Below the pieces are notes generated by a model. The model made no database searches. It worked only from the letters and a program-made list of their open reading frames with translations, and was not told where the DNA came from. From the NCBI GenBank assembly GCA_024641135.1, contig JAHEDS010000001.1, positions 1 through 43,791 on the forward strand: a stretch of 43,791 nucleotides of DNA, in the 5' to 3' direction. Shown here piece by piece: positions 25,621 to 34,890 of this stretch. This stretch comes from Flavobacteriales bacterium. GTDB taxonomy: Bacteria > Bacteroidota > Bacteroidia > Flavobacteriales > Flavobacteriaceae. Each line of letters starts with the position of its first letter. Position 1 is the stretch's first letter. Position numbers and translations under genes: made by a program.

Positions 25621-28600
25621 AATATCAGGTGTTGTATCGGATAATTCCGGTCTTCCTATTCCTGGTGTTAACATCCTTGTACAAGGAACTACAAACGGAA
25701 CTCAATCTGATTTTGATGGAAAATACTCTATCAATGCAAAATCAGGAGACGTTTTAGTTTTTTCGTATTTAGGATTAAAATCCCAGCAGGTTACTGTTGG
25801 TGCCTCAAATACAGTTAGTGTAACCATGCTGGAAGATGCAGCCGTATTAGACGAAGTGGTTGTAACTGCATTAGGTATTAAAAGAGAAAAGAAAAGTTTA
25901 GGTTACGCAACACAAGAAGTTAAAGGTGATGCGGTAGCGGCTGTAAAAAGTCAAAACTTTGTTAACTCTTTATCTGGTAAAGTTGCCGGTTTAGACATTA
26001 AAACTTCTGGAAACCTTGGTGGTTCTACCAACGTGGTTATTAGAGGTAATAACTCTATTGCAGGTAATAACCAAGCTTTATTCGTTGTTGATGGTATTCC
26101 TGTTGATAACAGTAACAGTAACTCAGGTGGCCAAAAAACTGGTCGTGGTGGTTATGATTATGGTAACGCTGCATCAGACATTAACCCAGACGACATTGAA
26201 TCTATTAACGTGTTAAAAGGAGCTGCTGCAACAGCACTTTACGGTTCAAGAGCTTCAAATGGTGTTGTAATGATTACAACTAAAAAAGGTACAACTCAAA
26301 AAGGAATTGGTGTAACTGTAAATTCTAGTATTACTATGGGTAATGCTGACAAAGAAACATTAGTAAAATACCAAAACAAATATGGTGCTGGTTACGGTCC
26401 TTATTATGATGGTCCTGGTGGATACTTTGGATTATATGATGTTGATGGAGATGGAGTTGATGATTTAACAACTGTTTTTACTGAAGATGCTTCTTATGGT
26501 GCTGCTTTTGATGAAAACTTATTGGTGTATCAATGGACTTCTATTTATCCAAATTTAGATGGTTACAAAGTAGCAACTCCATGGGTAGCTGGTAAAAATG
26601 ATCCTAATTATGTTTGGGGTACTAGTGTAACTGCTGTTAACTCTGTATCTTTAGATGGTGGAACTGATAAAAGTTCTTTCAGATTAGGTGTTACCAATTT
26701 AAACCAAACAGGTAACTTACCAAACAGTATTCTTAAAAGAAATACGGTTTCTTTCAATGGATCTCACAATTTATCTGATAAATTAACTGCTTCTACTTAT
26801 TTTAACTATGTTAAAACAGATGGTAAAGGTAGAAATGGTACTGGTTATGATTCAAATAACTCAATGCAACAATTCAGACAATGGTTCCAAATGAACGTTG
26901 ACTTAAAAGAGCAAAAAGATGCTTATTTCGCAACAAGAGATAACACAACTTGGAATGCTTACGCATGGGATGATACTGCTCCTATATATTCAGATAACCC
27001 TTACTGGACATACTACGAAAATTACCAAACAGATACAAGAAGCAGATTCTTTGGAAACTTCGCATTAGACCTTGAACTAAATGATTGGTTAAATGCCATG
27101 GCTAGATTCTCTTTTGATACTTATGCCGAATTACAAGAAGAAAGAACAAATGTTGGAAGTTCTAACGTATCTTCTTATTCAAGATTCAATAATAATGTTT
27201 CTGAGTATAACTATGACTTTATGTTAAACTTCAATAAAGATTTAACAGATAAATTAAACTTAGAAGGTAACATAGGATTAAACTTAAGAAGAAACGTAAA
27301 CAACAGTATATTTGCTGCAACAAACGGAGGTTTAAACTTAAAAGGGTTATATGCACTTTCAAATAGTGTAAATCCTATTAACGCTCCAGGTGAATATGAT
27401 GCAACAAGTATGGTGGATGGTGAATATATCAGAGCTAGTTTAGGTTATGATAATTTCGCATATATAGAAGGATCTTTCAGATCTGACCGTTCTTCAACTT
27501 TACCTAAAGCTGATAACAGATACAACTATTTCTCAGTTTCTGGAAGTTTAATTTTTTCTCAATTAATTGAGGCAGATTGGTTAACTTTTGGTAAACTTAG
27601 AGCTAACTACGCTGAAGTTGGTAGTGATACAAATCCTTACAGAGTATTCAATACGTTCGGAATTGGTACACCTTTCAATGGAAATGGTATCGCTTCTAAC
27701 CCTGGTGCTCAGGCTAACTTAAATCTTTTACCAGAAAGACAAGAAAGTTATGAAGTTGGTTTAGAAATGGCTTTCTTAGACAGAAGAGTAAGTTTTGATA
27801 TTTCTTACTATAATAATCAAAACATTAATCAAATTACAAGTATCCCATTATCAACTGCAACTGGATATACTTCAGCTGTGTTAAATGCTGGTACTATTGA
27901 AAATAAAGGTGTTGAAATTCAATTGAATGTAACTCCTATAAAATCTGCTGATTTCCAATGGGATATCACTGCAAACTGGGCTCAAAACAAAAGTTTAGTA
28001 GTTGAGTTATTAAATGGTATTGATAATTTACAATTAGGAGCTTTCCAAGGTGGTATTTCTATTAATGCGACTCCAGGTGAGCCTTATGGAACTATTAGAG
28101 GATCTGATTTTATTTATGCAGATAATGGTGGACGTATTGTTAACCAAACTGGTTCAGCAAGTAGAATTGGTACTTACCAAAGAACTGGTGATAGCAACCA
28201 TGTAATTGGTGATATTAACCCAGATTGGAAAGCGGGTGTTTTCAACACATTTAAATATAAAAACCTTAGTTTAGGATTCTTAATTGACATCCAAAAAGGT
28301 GGAAACGTTTTCTCTTTAGATACTTGGTATGGTTATGCAACAGGTATGTATGACTGGTCAGCTAAAGATAACGAATTAGGTAACCCTATGAGAGATCCAG
28401 TTACTGGTACTCCAGGAAACTATGGTGCTGATACTGGTGGTTTAATCATTGATGGTGTTGCTCCTGACGGAACTAAGAATGAAGTAAGAGGTAACTTTAA
28501 CATTTATGCAAACCCTTACGGTTATGCACGTGCTCCTAACGCGTTACACGTTTATGATGCTGGTTACGTTAAATTACGTGAAGCTAACTTAACTTATAAC

Positions 28601-28801
28601 TTCGACCAAAAATTCATTGATAAAACACCATTTACTGCGGCTTCAATATCAATTATTGGAAGAAACTTATGGATAATAGACAAGTCTACTCCATATTCAG
28701 ATCCTGAAGCAGGTTTAAGTTCTGGTAACATTCAAGGATACCAATCTGGAGCTTATCCTTCTATAAAAGAATTAGGAGCAAGTATTAAATTACAGTTTTA
28801 A
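25544..28801 (+). CDS. SusC/RagA-family TonB-dependent outer-membrane transporter (pair 2)
   Basis: 1085 residues with the same layout as the first SusC: signal peptide to about residue 22, carboxypeptidase-regulatory-like domain (GVVSDNSGLPIPGVNILVQG), plug with TNVVIRGNNSIAGNNQALFV and VLKGAAATALYGSRASNGVV, and a barrel ending YPSIKELGASIKLQF. The TonB-box region reads LDEVVVTALGIKREKKSLGY, the hallmark of the large subgroup that pairs with SusD-like_2 proteins and different from the VVGYG type of the first SusC. An aspartate-rich loop (DVDGDGVDDL, about residue 301) could bind calcium. It is intact, with susD 12 bases downstream. Confidence 0.96.
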   Translation: MKTKFSGILTLLLAFVVQLTFAQEKTISGVVSDNSGLPIPGVNILVQGTTNGTQSDFDGKYSINAKSGDVLVFSYLGLKSQQVTVGASNTVSVTMLEDAAVLDEVVVTALGIKREKKSLGYATQEVKGDAVAAVKSQNFVNSLSGKVAGLDIKTSGNLGGSTNVVIRGNNSIAGNNQALFVVDGIPVDNSNSNSGGQKTGRGGYDYGNAASDINPDDIESINVLKGAAATALYGSRASNGVVMITTKKGTTQKGIGVTVNSSITMGNADKETLVKYQNKYGAGYGPYYDGPGGYFGLYDVDGDGVDDLTTVFTEDASYGAAFDENLLVYQWTSIYPNLDGYKVATPWVAGKNDPNYVWGTSVTAVNSVSLDGGTDKSSFRLGVTNLNQTGNLPNSILKRNTVSFNGSHNLSDKLTASTYFNYVKTDGKGRNGTGYDSNNSMQQFRQWFQMNVDLKEQKDAYFATRDNTTWNAYAWDDTAPIYSDNPYWTYYENYQTDTRSRFFGNFALDLELNDWLNAMARFSFDTYAELQEERTNVGSSNVSSYSRFNNNVSEYNYDFMLNFNKDLTDKLNLEGNIGLNLRRNVNNSIFAATNGGLNLKGLYALSNSVNPINAPGEYDATSMVDGEYIRASLGYDNFAYIEGSFRSDRSSTLPKADNRYNYFSVSGSLIFSQLIEADWLTFGKLRANYAEVGSDTNPYRVFNTFGIGTPFNGNGIASNPGAQANLNLLPERQESYEVGLEMAFLDRRVSFDISYYNNQNINQITSIPLSTATGYTSAVLNAGTIENKGVEIQLNVTPIKSADFQWDITANWAQNKSLVVELLNGIDNLQLGAFQGGISINATPGEPYGTIRGSDFIYADNGGRIVNQTGSASRIGTYQRTGDSNHVIGDINPDWKAGVFNTFKYKNLSLGFLIDIQKGGNVFSLDTWYGYATGMYDWSAKDNELGNPMRDPVTGTPGNYGADTGGLIIDGVAPDGTKNEVRGNFNIYANPYGYARAPNALHVYDAGYVKLREANLTYNFDQKFIDKTPFTAASISIIGRNLWIIDKSTPYSDPEAGLSSGNIQGYQSGAYPSIKELGASIKLQF

Positions 28802-28813
28802 AAAAAATAAATT

Positions 28814-30265
28814 ATGAAAAAAATATTATTAACCGTACTATCTCTAATTGCATTAGTGTCATGTCAATCAGACGACGCTTATGAAAATTTAAACAGAGAT
28901 CCGAAAAATCCAACTCAGGTTGATGCGAGTTTTTTATTCAACTCAGCAACCAAGAGTTTGTATGATCAAATGACGAGTACTAATGTTAACACTAATATTT
29001 ATAGAATGTTAGGACAACATTGGACTGAAACTACGTATGTTGATGAAGCTAATTACGATTTCAACAACAGAAACATTCCTGCTAATCACTGGTCAGAAAT
29101 GTACAGAGACGTATTATTAGATTTAACTACAGCTAAAGAAATAGTAAGTGCTGTTCCAGAATTAACTCAAGCTGAAAAAGATTCTAGATCTGCTCAAATT
29201 GAAGTATTAATGGTATACACATGGGCTCAATTAGTGGAAACTTTTGGAGACATTCCTTATTCTCAAGCTTTAAATGCAAGTGAATATGTATTACCAGCTT
29301 ATGATGACGCCGGTATTATCTATCTTGATCTTTTAGACCGTTTAACTGCTGCTATTCCAGATTTAACTGGTTCAGGTTTTGGTTCAGCTGATCCAATCTA
29401 TGGTGGTGACGCTGCAGCTTGGAAGAAATTTGGTAACTCCTTATTGCTAAGAATGGGATTAAGAGTTATTGATGCTAATGGATTTACAGTTAGAGCTACG
29501 GCTGCTATTAATACCGCTATCACTGGAGGTGTTTTCACTTCTAATGCTGACAATGCTGCTTTACATTACGCTGGATCAACACCTAACACAAACCCTGTTT
29601 GGGTTGACTTAGTACAATCAGGTCGTGCAGATTTCGTTGCTGCTAATACCTTAGTAGATTTTATGAATAATTTAAGCGATCCTAGACGCGCTGATTATTT
29701 TGACCAAAATTTAGGTCCTGACACTTATGATGGTGGTCCTTATGGAGATAACAATAGTTTTGGCGCATATTCTCATGTAAGAGGTTATGATGATGGTACT
29801 GCAATGCACGATCCAACTAATCCAGCCTGCTTAATAGATTTTGCTGAAGTATGTTTTTATAGAGCAGACGTAGCTGAAAGATCAATTGTTGGAACGCCTG
29901 CTACTGCTGGTGCATTCTATACTGCTGGAATTACAGCTTCTTTTGACTATTGGGGTTCAACAGGATTGGTTGCTTATTTAGCTAATCCAGACGTAGCATA
30001 TGCAACGGCTCCTGGTACTTGGAAAGAAAAAATTGGTAATCAATTATGGTTAGCTATGTATAACAGAGGTTTTGAAGCTTGGACTTCTTGGAGAGTTTAT
30101 GATACTCCAACATTCAACTTACCTGCTGTTAGTGGTAAACCAGTTCCTACTAGATATACGTATCCAATTAGTGAACAAAACTTAAATGAAGCAAACTGGA
30201 CTGCTGCATCAACTGCTATTGGTGGTGATGAGCAAACAACCAAATTGTTTTTTGATGTAAACTAA
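28814..30265 (+). CDS. SusD-like_2 family substrate-binding lipoprotein (pair 2)
   Basis: 483 residues. Lipobox Cys at residue 18 (SLIALVSC). The N-terminal part YENLNRDPKNPTQVDASFLF and QHWTETTYVDEANYDFNNRN, the central QIEVLMVYTWAQLVETFGDI PYSQ region and the C-terminal IGNQLWLAMYNRGFEAWTSW are characteristic of the SusD-like_2 group, distinct from the classical RagB/SusD group of pair 1. It would cap the barrel of the second SusC. Only 12 bases separate it from susC, and a strong terminator follows, so this is a two-gene unit. The substrate is unknown. Confidence 0.94.
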   Translation: MKKILLTVLSLIALVSCQSDDAYENLNRDPKNPTQVDASFLFNSATKSLYDQMTSTNVNTNIYRMLGQHWTETTYVDEANYDFNNRNIPANHWSEMYRDVLLDLTTAKEIVSAVPELTQAEKDSRSAQIEVLMVYTWAQLVETFGDIPYSQALNASEYVLPAYDDAGIIYLDLLDRLTAAIPDLTGSGFGSADPIYGGDAAAWKKFGNSLLLRMGLRVIDANGFTVRATAAINTAITGGVFTSNADNAALHYAGSTPNTNPVWVDLVQSGRADFVAANTLVDFMNNLSDPRRADYFDQNLGPDTYDGGPYGDNNSFGAYSHVRGYDDGTAMHDPTNPACLIDFAEVCFYRADVAERSIVGTPATAGAFYTAGITASFDYWGSTGLVAYLANPDVAYATAPGTWKEKIGNQLWLAMYNRGFEAWTSWRVYDTPTFNLPAVSGKPVPTRYTYPISEQNLNEANWTAASTAIGGDEQTTKLFFDVN

Positions 30266-30284
30266 TTTTTATATCATATATATT

Positions 30285-30317
30285 AAAAAGGGTGTTTTTA
30301 TAAAACACCCTTTTTTT
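30285..30317 (+). terminator. Strong intrinsic terminator after SusCD locus 2
   Basis: GGGTGTTTT-TAT-AAAACACCC gives a perfect 9-bp stem flanked by A5 and T7, 24 bases after the SusD stop codon. It separates the SusCD unit from the hydrolase gene. Confidence 0.92.
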
Positions 30318-30376
30318 ATGCCTTGTAACAAAGAATAAAATAAATCGTCTAAAAAATAATACTACCTTTAATATAA

Positions 30377-31222
30377 ATGATGATAAAAATGAATAAGATT
30401 GAAACTTACATTATATTTATTTTAATTTTCATACTTAATTCGAGCTGCAATAATCCTAACCCCAATTTTGTTGATGGGTTAAATAACAATGGTGAAGAGA
30501 CTGAAAATTCACCCAGAACTGCAGATGACGTTAGAACTGATTTTCAGAATTTTGATTTTACACCAGGAATCAATGATGTATCACTCGAATCTACAACCGA
30601 AGGCCTATTCTGGGATTTTAGAATTATTGTTCCGGAAGATGCGACCAATCAAAATAAAAAACCTTTAATTTTTAATTTACATGGAGGGGCGCAGAATATT
30701 TCTCCTAATTCACATAAATCGACCGATTGTTTAATTACTCCAGGATTAGACGGTATAGTCGATGCGTTTATTATTAGCCCTAACAGTCAAGGTAAACTTT
30801 GGTATGACCAATTTAATCAAATACAGATTTTAGCGCTGTTTGATTTAGCTACTAACTATTTACCAATAGATTTGAACAAAACAGCTATAACTGGTTACAG
30901 TGATGGCGGAAATGGCTCTTGGTTTTATGCACAATACTTTTCAAGTATGTTCTCAGCAGCTATTCCTATGGCTACATCTTATAATACCGCCAAAAGCAAT
31001 GGGAACATTGAAAAAATCTTAATTCCGCTATATGTTATTCATGGACAAGATGATTTGTTATTCCCTGTAGTAACAACTCAAGGCTTTGTAGACGAATCAA
31101 TTGCTGCCGGCTCTGATATACAATTTATTATTGCACCTGGATTAGATCATTATCAAGTTTGTGACTACACTCCTTATTTACGTGAGGCTGCCCAATGGTT
31201 AGTAAGCTATGTTTGGAATTAA
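30377..31222 (+). CDS. Lipoprotein alpha/beta hydrolase (esterase/depolymerase-like)
   Basis: 281 residues with a lipoprotein signal (IIFILIFILNSSC, Cys 24), so probably anchored in the outer membrane. The fold is shown by the oxyanion motif LHGG (residues 101-104), the nucleophile elbow GYSDGG with Ser 175, the acid HGQDD (Asp 225 or 226) and a His at 258 in LDHYQ: a complete Ser-Asp-His triad. The layout resembles the PHB-depolymerase/feruloyl-esterase (LpqC-like) branch, but the substrate cannot be assigned. It follows the SusCD units in the same direction, although a terminator lies between. Three in-frame ATGs (residues 1, 2 and 5) are possible starts. Its stop is one base from the end of the convergent T9SS gene. 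Confidence 0.8.
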   Translation: MMIKMNKIETYIIFILIFILNSSCNNPNPNFVDGLNNNGEETENSPRTADDVRTDFQNFDFTPGINDVSLESTTEGLFWDFRIIVPEDATNQNKKPLIFNLHGGAQNISPNSHKSTDCLITPGLDGIVDAFIISPNSQGKLWYDQFNQIQILALFDLATNYLPIDLNKTAITGYSDGGNGSWFYAQYFSSMFSAAIPMATSYNTAKSNGNIEKILIPLYVIHGQDDLLFPVVTTQGFVDESIAAGSDIQFIIAPGLDHYQVCDYTPYLREAAQWLVSYVWN

Positions 31223-31223
31223 A

Positions 31224-33968
31224 CTAAATTTTTAAAGTAAAATGACCTTTATAAACTTCCCCATTAGGTAATTCCATAACATACCAATAATCATCTGGGG
31301 TTAATAGAAATCCATTGAAGGTCCCATTCCACCCATTTGAAGTTAAAGGATTAAATGTTTTTATAAGTTTTCCATAACGATCATAAATTTTTATAAATAT
31401 GGTTTCAGATATAAATTGCTTAGGATTTAAACCATACACATTCCAAGTATCATTAACACCATCATTATTTGGAGTAAAATATTTTGGAAAACCAAATATG
31501 TAAAAACTACGTGAAATAGTTTCACAACTATTAATGTCCTTAATAAACACTTCGTGTTGCCCTTCAGGAATATTTAAAAACAAATTACTTTCCTGATAAA
31601 CACCATTAACATCATCCAGAGAAAAAAGATAAACTTCTTCAGAATTAATAATTACCCTAATACTATGACCGTCAATTACTAATTCTTGGATGTCTGGTAT
31701 TACATTTTGCTTTACTGTAACTGTCACGATATCTTCACAATTTAAGATTTCATCATATACTTTAACTTCATAAATACCAGCCTCATTCACCGTGATTTCA
31801 TTCGAAATCTCATTAGTATTCCAGCTATATTTAAAATCGGCCATTTGATTACTATTAATGCCAGAACTTATATTAATTGGGAAATCATCTTGACAAACAC
31901 TTATAATTTGATCATTTAATTGAGGAAAAGATTTAACTATTAATGTTAAAACCCCGTCTCCATAACAAGCATTATCACTTTCTGCACGTACATATAAATT
32001 CCTGTTACTCGAAACATATAAATTAGGTAATGCATTTACACCAACGGCTGCATCACTTTCTTTTTCGAAAAATGTGATTGATACTTGTGACGGTAAACTT
32101 AATAGATTAGCAATTCTAATTCCTTCCGCTTCTAAATCAAATTCGGCTGCATTATCATTATCATAATCGCAGGCCGATAACTCTTGCATACCAATATCAA
32201 CAGGTTGTGTTGTTTTTAACCTAACTGTAGCTAAATTATAACATTCTGTATTTGCCCTATAAACTTTAGCATATAAAAGCTCATCTTGACTTTGATTAAC
32301 ATAAATATATGGTATAGAATTTATATTCAAAATATCATTTGAAGCATCTGCCTGTGAATGGTAATAATAAACCTGAATTGCTTCATTAGTATTTAAACTT
32401 ATAGGCGCATTCGCTTGTTGCAAATTAAAGGTAGCCTTCCCATCATTTGGATTACTATCAAAAGAATCACACTGAACTAAATCATAAATACCATTAAAAA
32501 CCATTGGTGGCTCTGAAATAATAACTTGCTTAATTAAAGGGTCTCTTTGGATGCCATTTAATGACATAGTAAGACTTACAGAAAACACCCCTGAAGAAGC
32601 ATATGTATGCAATGGTTCTTCTTCTGTTGATGTTTGTCCGTCTCCAAAATTCCACAAAACAGAATCATAAGGTTCCTCTGATGTTATATAAAAATGTGTC
32701 TGATCTCCAAAACAAGTGAACTCGTAATCAAAGGTGTACAAAAATATTGATTGCACAAATGGCGGCAGTCCAAGTTTTGAGGCCCTACCTCCTAGATTAA
32801 CCGAATTCTCCGAATACTCACAAGCCGATCCGATAACATTGGGTTTTTTGATTACAGAGATATCTAAACCAACTCCAGATAATCTATAACCAGCTCTATA
32901 TATTTTTCCATTGATAGCTAGTTGAAGTGCTCCCGCTATATTTTGGGAAGTAACAATAGTCTGTTTTGAACCAGAAATATTTGAACTTTCTAAATTGTAC
33001 TGATACATTTCACCATTCATAAAAATATCTGCTTCGTCAAAAACATTATTGGTGACATATAATAATTTTGAGTTTGGCGAAAACTCTATACCGTAAGGAT
33101 AGGCCCCTGACAAAATCTCTGATTCATTCGAAACTTTTCCAGTTGAATTATTAAAATTATAAAGAAATACTTTACCTGATTTTTTCTTTCCGGACTTTGG
33201 GCTTCCAATTGTTGTTGAGCTATGGGCAATAGCGATTTTCTTACCATTTGGAGAGACTTTTAAATAACCTATCGCCGATATATTAGCACCATCATCATTT
33301 ATAACAGGCTTTATTGTTTGTTGAACAGTTGAAATAATAGGAGTAGTATTTACACCATTAAAATCAACTAAAAACGAATAAAATCTATTCATAAAATAGG
33401 TGATGACCCATATAGAACTACCGTCACCATGAGTTACAGCCGTAATTTTTTCTGTAGACTTATATTTACTTTCAAGTGCGTCATTCGTATTATATGTAAC
33501 CAAATGAATATTTTTCATTACATCAATAACATCACCGTAGCCATTATTTAAAGCTAAATCAACTTCAGAAAAATTAACTCCATGTATTTCAGGTATATCC
33601 TTTAAATAATAACTAGGCTGATCGATTGTAACTACATAAAACCTTGATTTACTACCTGGTTTAGGAATAATTAATGCTGACTCGGTACTCGAACTATGCC
33701 CCTTTAACCCACTTCCATTAGGCATCACTTGGTGTCGCCTATCCCAAATAGTTACACCATCGGTATAAAATAATAAATTTCCATTCGGATCAGAAATGGT
33801 AGCACACCCTTCACTTGTAACTAATTTACCATTTAAAAGTGGCACAGGATTGTTAGTGTTAAAACTTAAACCTGCCAATTCTCCAAAATACCAATTAGCT
33901 GATTCCTTTTGCGAAAACAACAATGTTGTATTAATAAAAAGAAATAATATTATAAGATTAACCCTCAA
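31224..33968 (-). CDS. Large secreted protein: beta-propeller-like, PKD domain, T9SS type B sorting domain
   Basis: 914 residues. A signal peptide (LIILFLFINTTLLFS) is followed by ANWYFGELAGLSF and about 380 residues with propeller-like repeats (GNLLFYTDGVTIWDRRHQVM, YLKVSPNGKKIAIAHSS, GIEFSPNSKLLYVTNN). A PKD domain (VLWNFGDGQTSTEEEP and HTYASSGVFSVSLTM, about residues 437-480) comes next, then Ig-like modules common in such proteins, and finally the type B C-terminal sorting domain PKYFTPNNDGVNDTWNVYGL with FIKIYDRYGKLIKTFNP and GWNGTFNG. This domain directs export by the type IX secretion system linked to gliding motility. It has no enzyme motif; adhesion or surface-layer roles are guesses. 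Monocistronic. Confidence 0.88.
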   Translation of the reverse strand: MRVNLIILFLFINTTLLFSQKESANWYFGELAGLSFNTNNPVPLLNGKLVTSEGCATISDPNGNLLFYTDGVTIWDRRHQVMPNGSGLKGHSSSTESALIIPKPGSKSRFYVVTIDQPSYYLKDIPEIHGVNFSEVDLALNNGYGDVIDVMKNIHLVTYNTNDALESKYKSTEKITAVTHGDGSSIWVITYFMNRFYSFLVDFNGVNTTPIISTVQQTIKPVINDDGANISAIGYLKVSPNGKKIAIAHSSTTIGSPKSGKKKSGKVFLYNFNNSTGKVSNESEILSGAYPYGIEFSPNSKLLYVTNNVFDEADIFMNGEMYQYNLESSNISGSKQTIVTSQNIAGALQLAINGKIYRAGYRLSGVGLDISVIKKPNVIGSACEYSENSVNLGGRASKLGLPPFVQSIFLYTFDYEFTCFGDQTHFYITSEEPYDSVLWNFGDGQTSTEEEPLHTYASSGVFSVSLTMSLNGIQRDPLIKQVIISEPPMVFNGIYDLVQCDSFDSNPNDGKATFNLQQANAPISLNTNEAIQVYYYHSQADASNDILNINSIPYIYVNQSQDELLYAKVYRANTECYNLATVRLKTTQPVDIGMQELSACDYDNDNAAEFDLEAEGIRIANLLSLPSQVSITFFEKESDAAVGVNALPNLYVSSNRNLYVRAESDNACYGDGVLTLIVKSFPQLNDQIISVCQDDFPINISSGINSNQMADFKYSWNTNEISNEITVNEAGIYEVKVYDEILNCEDIVTVTVKQNVIPDIQELVIDGHSIRVIINSEEVYLFSLDDVNGVYQESNLFLNIPEGQHEVFIKDINSCETISRSFYIFGFPKYFTPNNDGVNDTWNVYGLNPKQFISETIFIKIYDRYGKLIKTFNPLTSNGWNGTFNGFLLTPDDYWYVMELPNGEVYKGHFTLKI

Positions 33969-34143
33969 ATTTCCAACAATTAGTTTTGGTAAATATAGCC
34001 ATAAATCATATTAGTGCTCACAATTAATGATTTTTAACACTCAAATTTTAATTCAAAAAATCAATAATGTACATGGAAATCATTTTATTAAAAGTTTCGA
34101 AAATCAAACTTAATTTCATTTCATATGAGTAACTACTTTTATA

Positions 34144-34151
34144 TACCTTTG
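34144..34151 (+). promoter_or_regulatory. -7 promoter element directly before rlmB (possible leaderless mRNA)
   Basis: TACCTTTG matches the Bacteroidota -7 consensus TAnnTTTG and ends only 4 bases before the rlmB ATG. Transcription would then begin at or next to the start codon. A matching TTTG at the -33 position is not clear, so the promoter is incomplete or relies on an activator. Confidence 0.5.
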
Positions 34152-34155
34152 CACT

Positions 34156-34890
34156 ATGCAAGATCAAACACAAATATTTGGAATTCGAGCCATTATTGAA
34201 GCTATAAACGCCAATGAAACTATTGATAAAGTATTTCTTCAAAAAGGACTAAAGGGAGAACTCTTTACCGAATTAGAAAGTCTTTTGAGAAAAAAGTCCA
34301 TTAACTGTTCTTATGTACCAGTTGAAAAACTAAATAGACTTACTAAAAAAAATCATCAAGGAGCAGTTGCACAAATATCGCCCATTGAATTCCATGATTT
34401 GGAACACTTGGTTATGAATGTTATAGAATCTGGAAAAACACCCTTATTTCTATTACTCGACCAATTAAGTGATGTTAGAAATTTTGGTGCCATAATAAGA
34501 ACGGCCGAGTGTACCGGAGTAAACGGCATTATAATTCAAAAAAAAGGTGGGGCGCCGGTTAATGGCGATACCATCAAAACCAGTGCAGGAGCCGTCTTTA
34601 AAGTGCCTATTTGTAAAGTTGATCATATTAAAGATGCTGTATTTTATATGCAGTCTTCTGGAATAAAAGTGATTGCCGCTACCGAAAAAACGGAAAACAC
34701 CCTTTATGATATCTCTTTCAAAGAACCTTGTGCTATTATTATGGGGTCTGAAGACAGAGGAATTAATCCTTCTATTTTAAAAGTTGTTGATGAGAAAGCT
34801 AAATTACCTTTACTAGGTGAGATTGAATCATTAAACGTTTCTGTTGCATGTGGCGCTTTTCTTTATGAAGTAGTAAGACAAAGGCTTTAA
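34156..34890 (+). CDS. rlmB: rRNA (guanosine-2'-O-)-methyltransferase, RlmB/TrmH family
   Basis: 244 residues, normal for RlmB, which methylates the ribose of a guanosine in the peptidyl-transferase loop of 23S rRNA using SAM. Residues about 1-75 form the L30e-like substrate-binding domain (IFGIRAIIEAINANETIDKV). The SpoU catalytic domain has motif 1 SDVRNFGAIIRTAECTGVNG (Asn 109, Arg 115), motif 2 AIIMGSEDRGINPSIL and motif 3 SLNVSVACGAFLYEVVRQ, which build the trefoil knot. Other family members (TrmH on tRNA) cannot be fully excluded, but the N-terminal domain favours RlmB. Its end overlaps the convergent rhomboid gene by 4 bases. Confidence 0.92.
   Translation: MQDQTQIFGIRAIIEAINANETIDKVFLQKGLKGELFTELESLLRKKSINCSYVPVEKLNRLTKKNHQGAVAQISPIEFHDLEHLVMNVIESGKTPLFLLLDQLSDVRNFGAIIRTAECTGVNGIIIQKKGGAPVNGDTIKTSAGAVFKVPICKVDHIKDAVFYMQSSGIKVIAATEKTENTLYDISFKEPCAIIMGSEDRGINPSILKVVDEKAKLPLLGEIESLNVSVACGAFLYEVVRQRL

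Noticed and set aside
19709-28801. Tandem duplication of a whole SusCD unit
   Set aside because: Only the 5' block is nearly identical. The SusC bodies and the SusD proteins belong to different subgroups, so this is not a simple duplication.
30363-30370. TACCTTTA before the hydrolase gene as a -7 element
   Set aside because: One mismatch to consensus and no -33 partner at the right distance; too weak to report as a promoter.
33981-33988. TAGTTTTG on the plus strand, a -7 promoter look-alike
   Set aside because: It has no TTTG 19 bases upstream and lies far from rlmB, which has a better element next to its start. Such matches occur by chance in AT-rich DNA.
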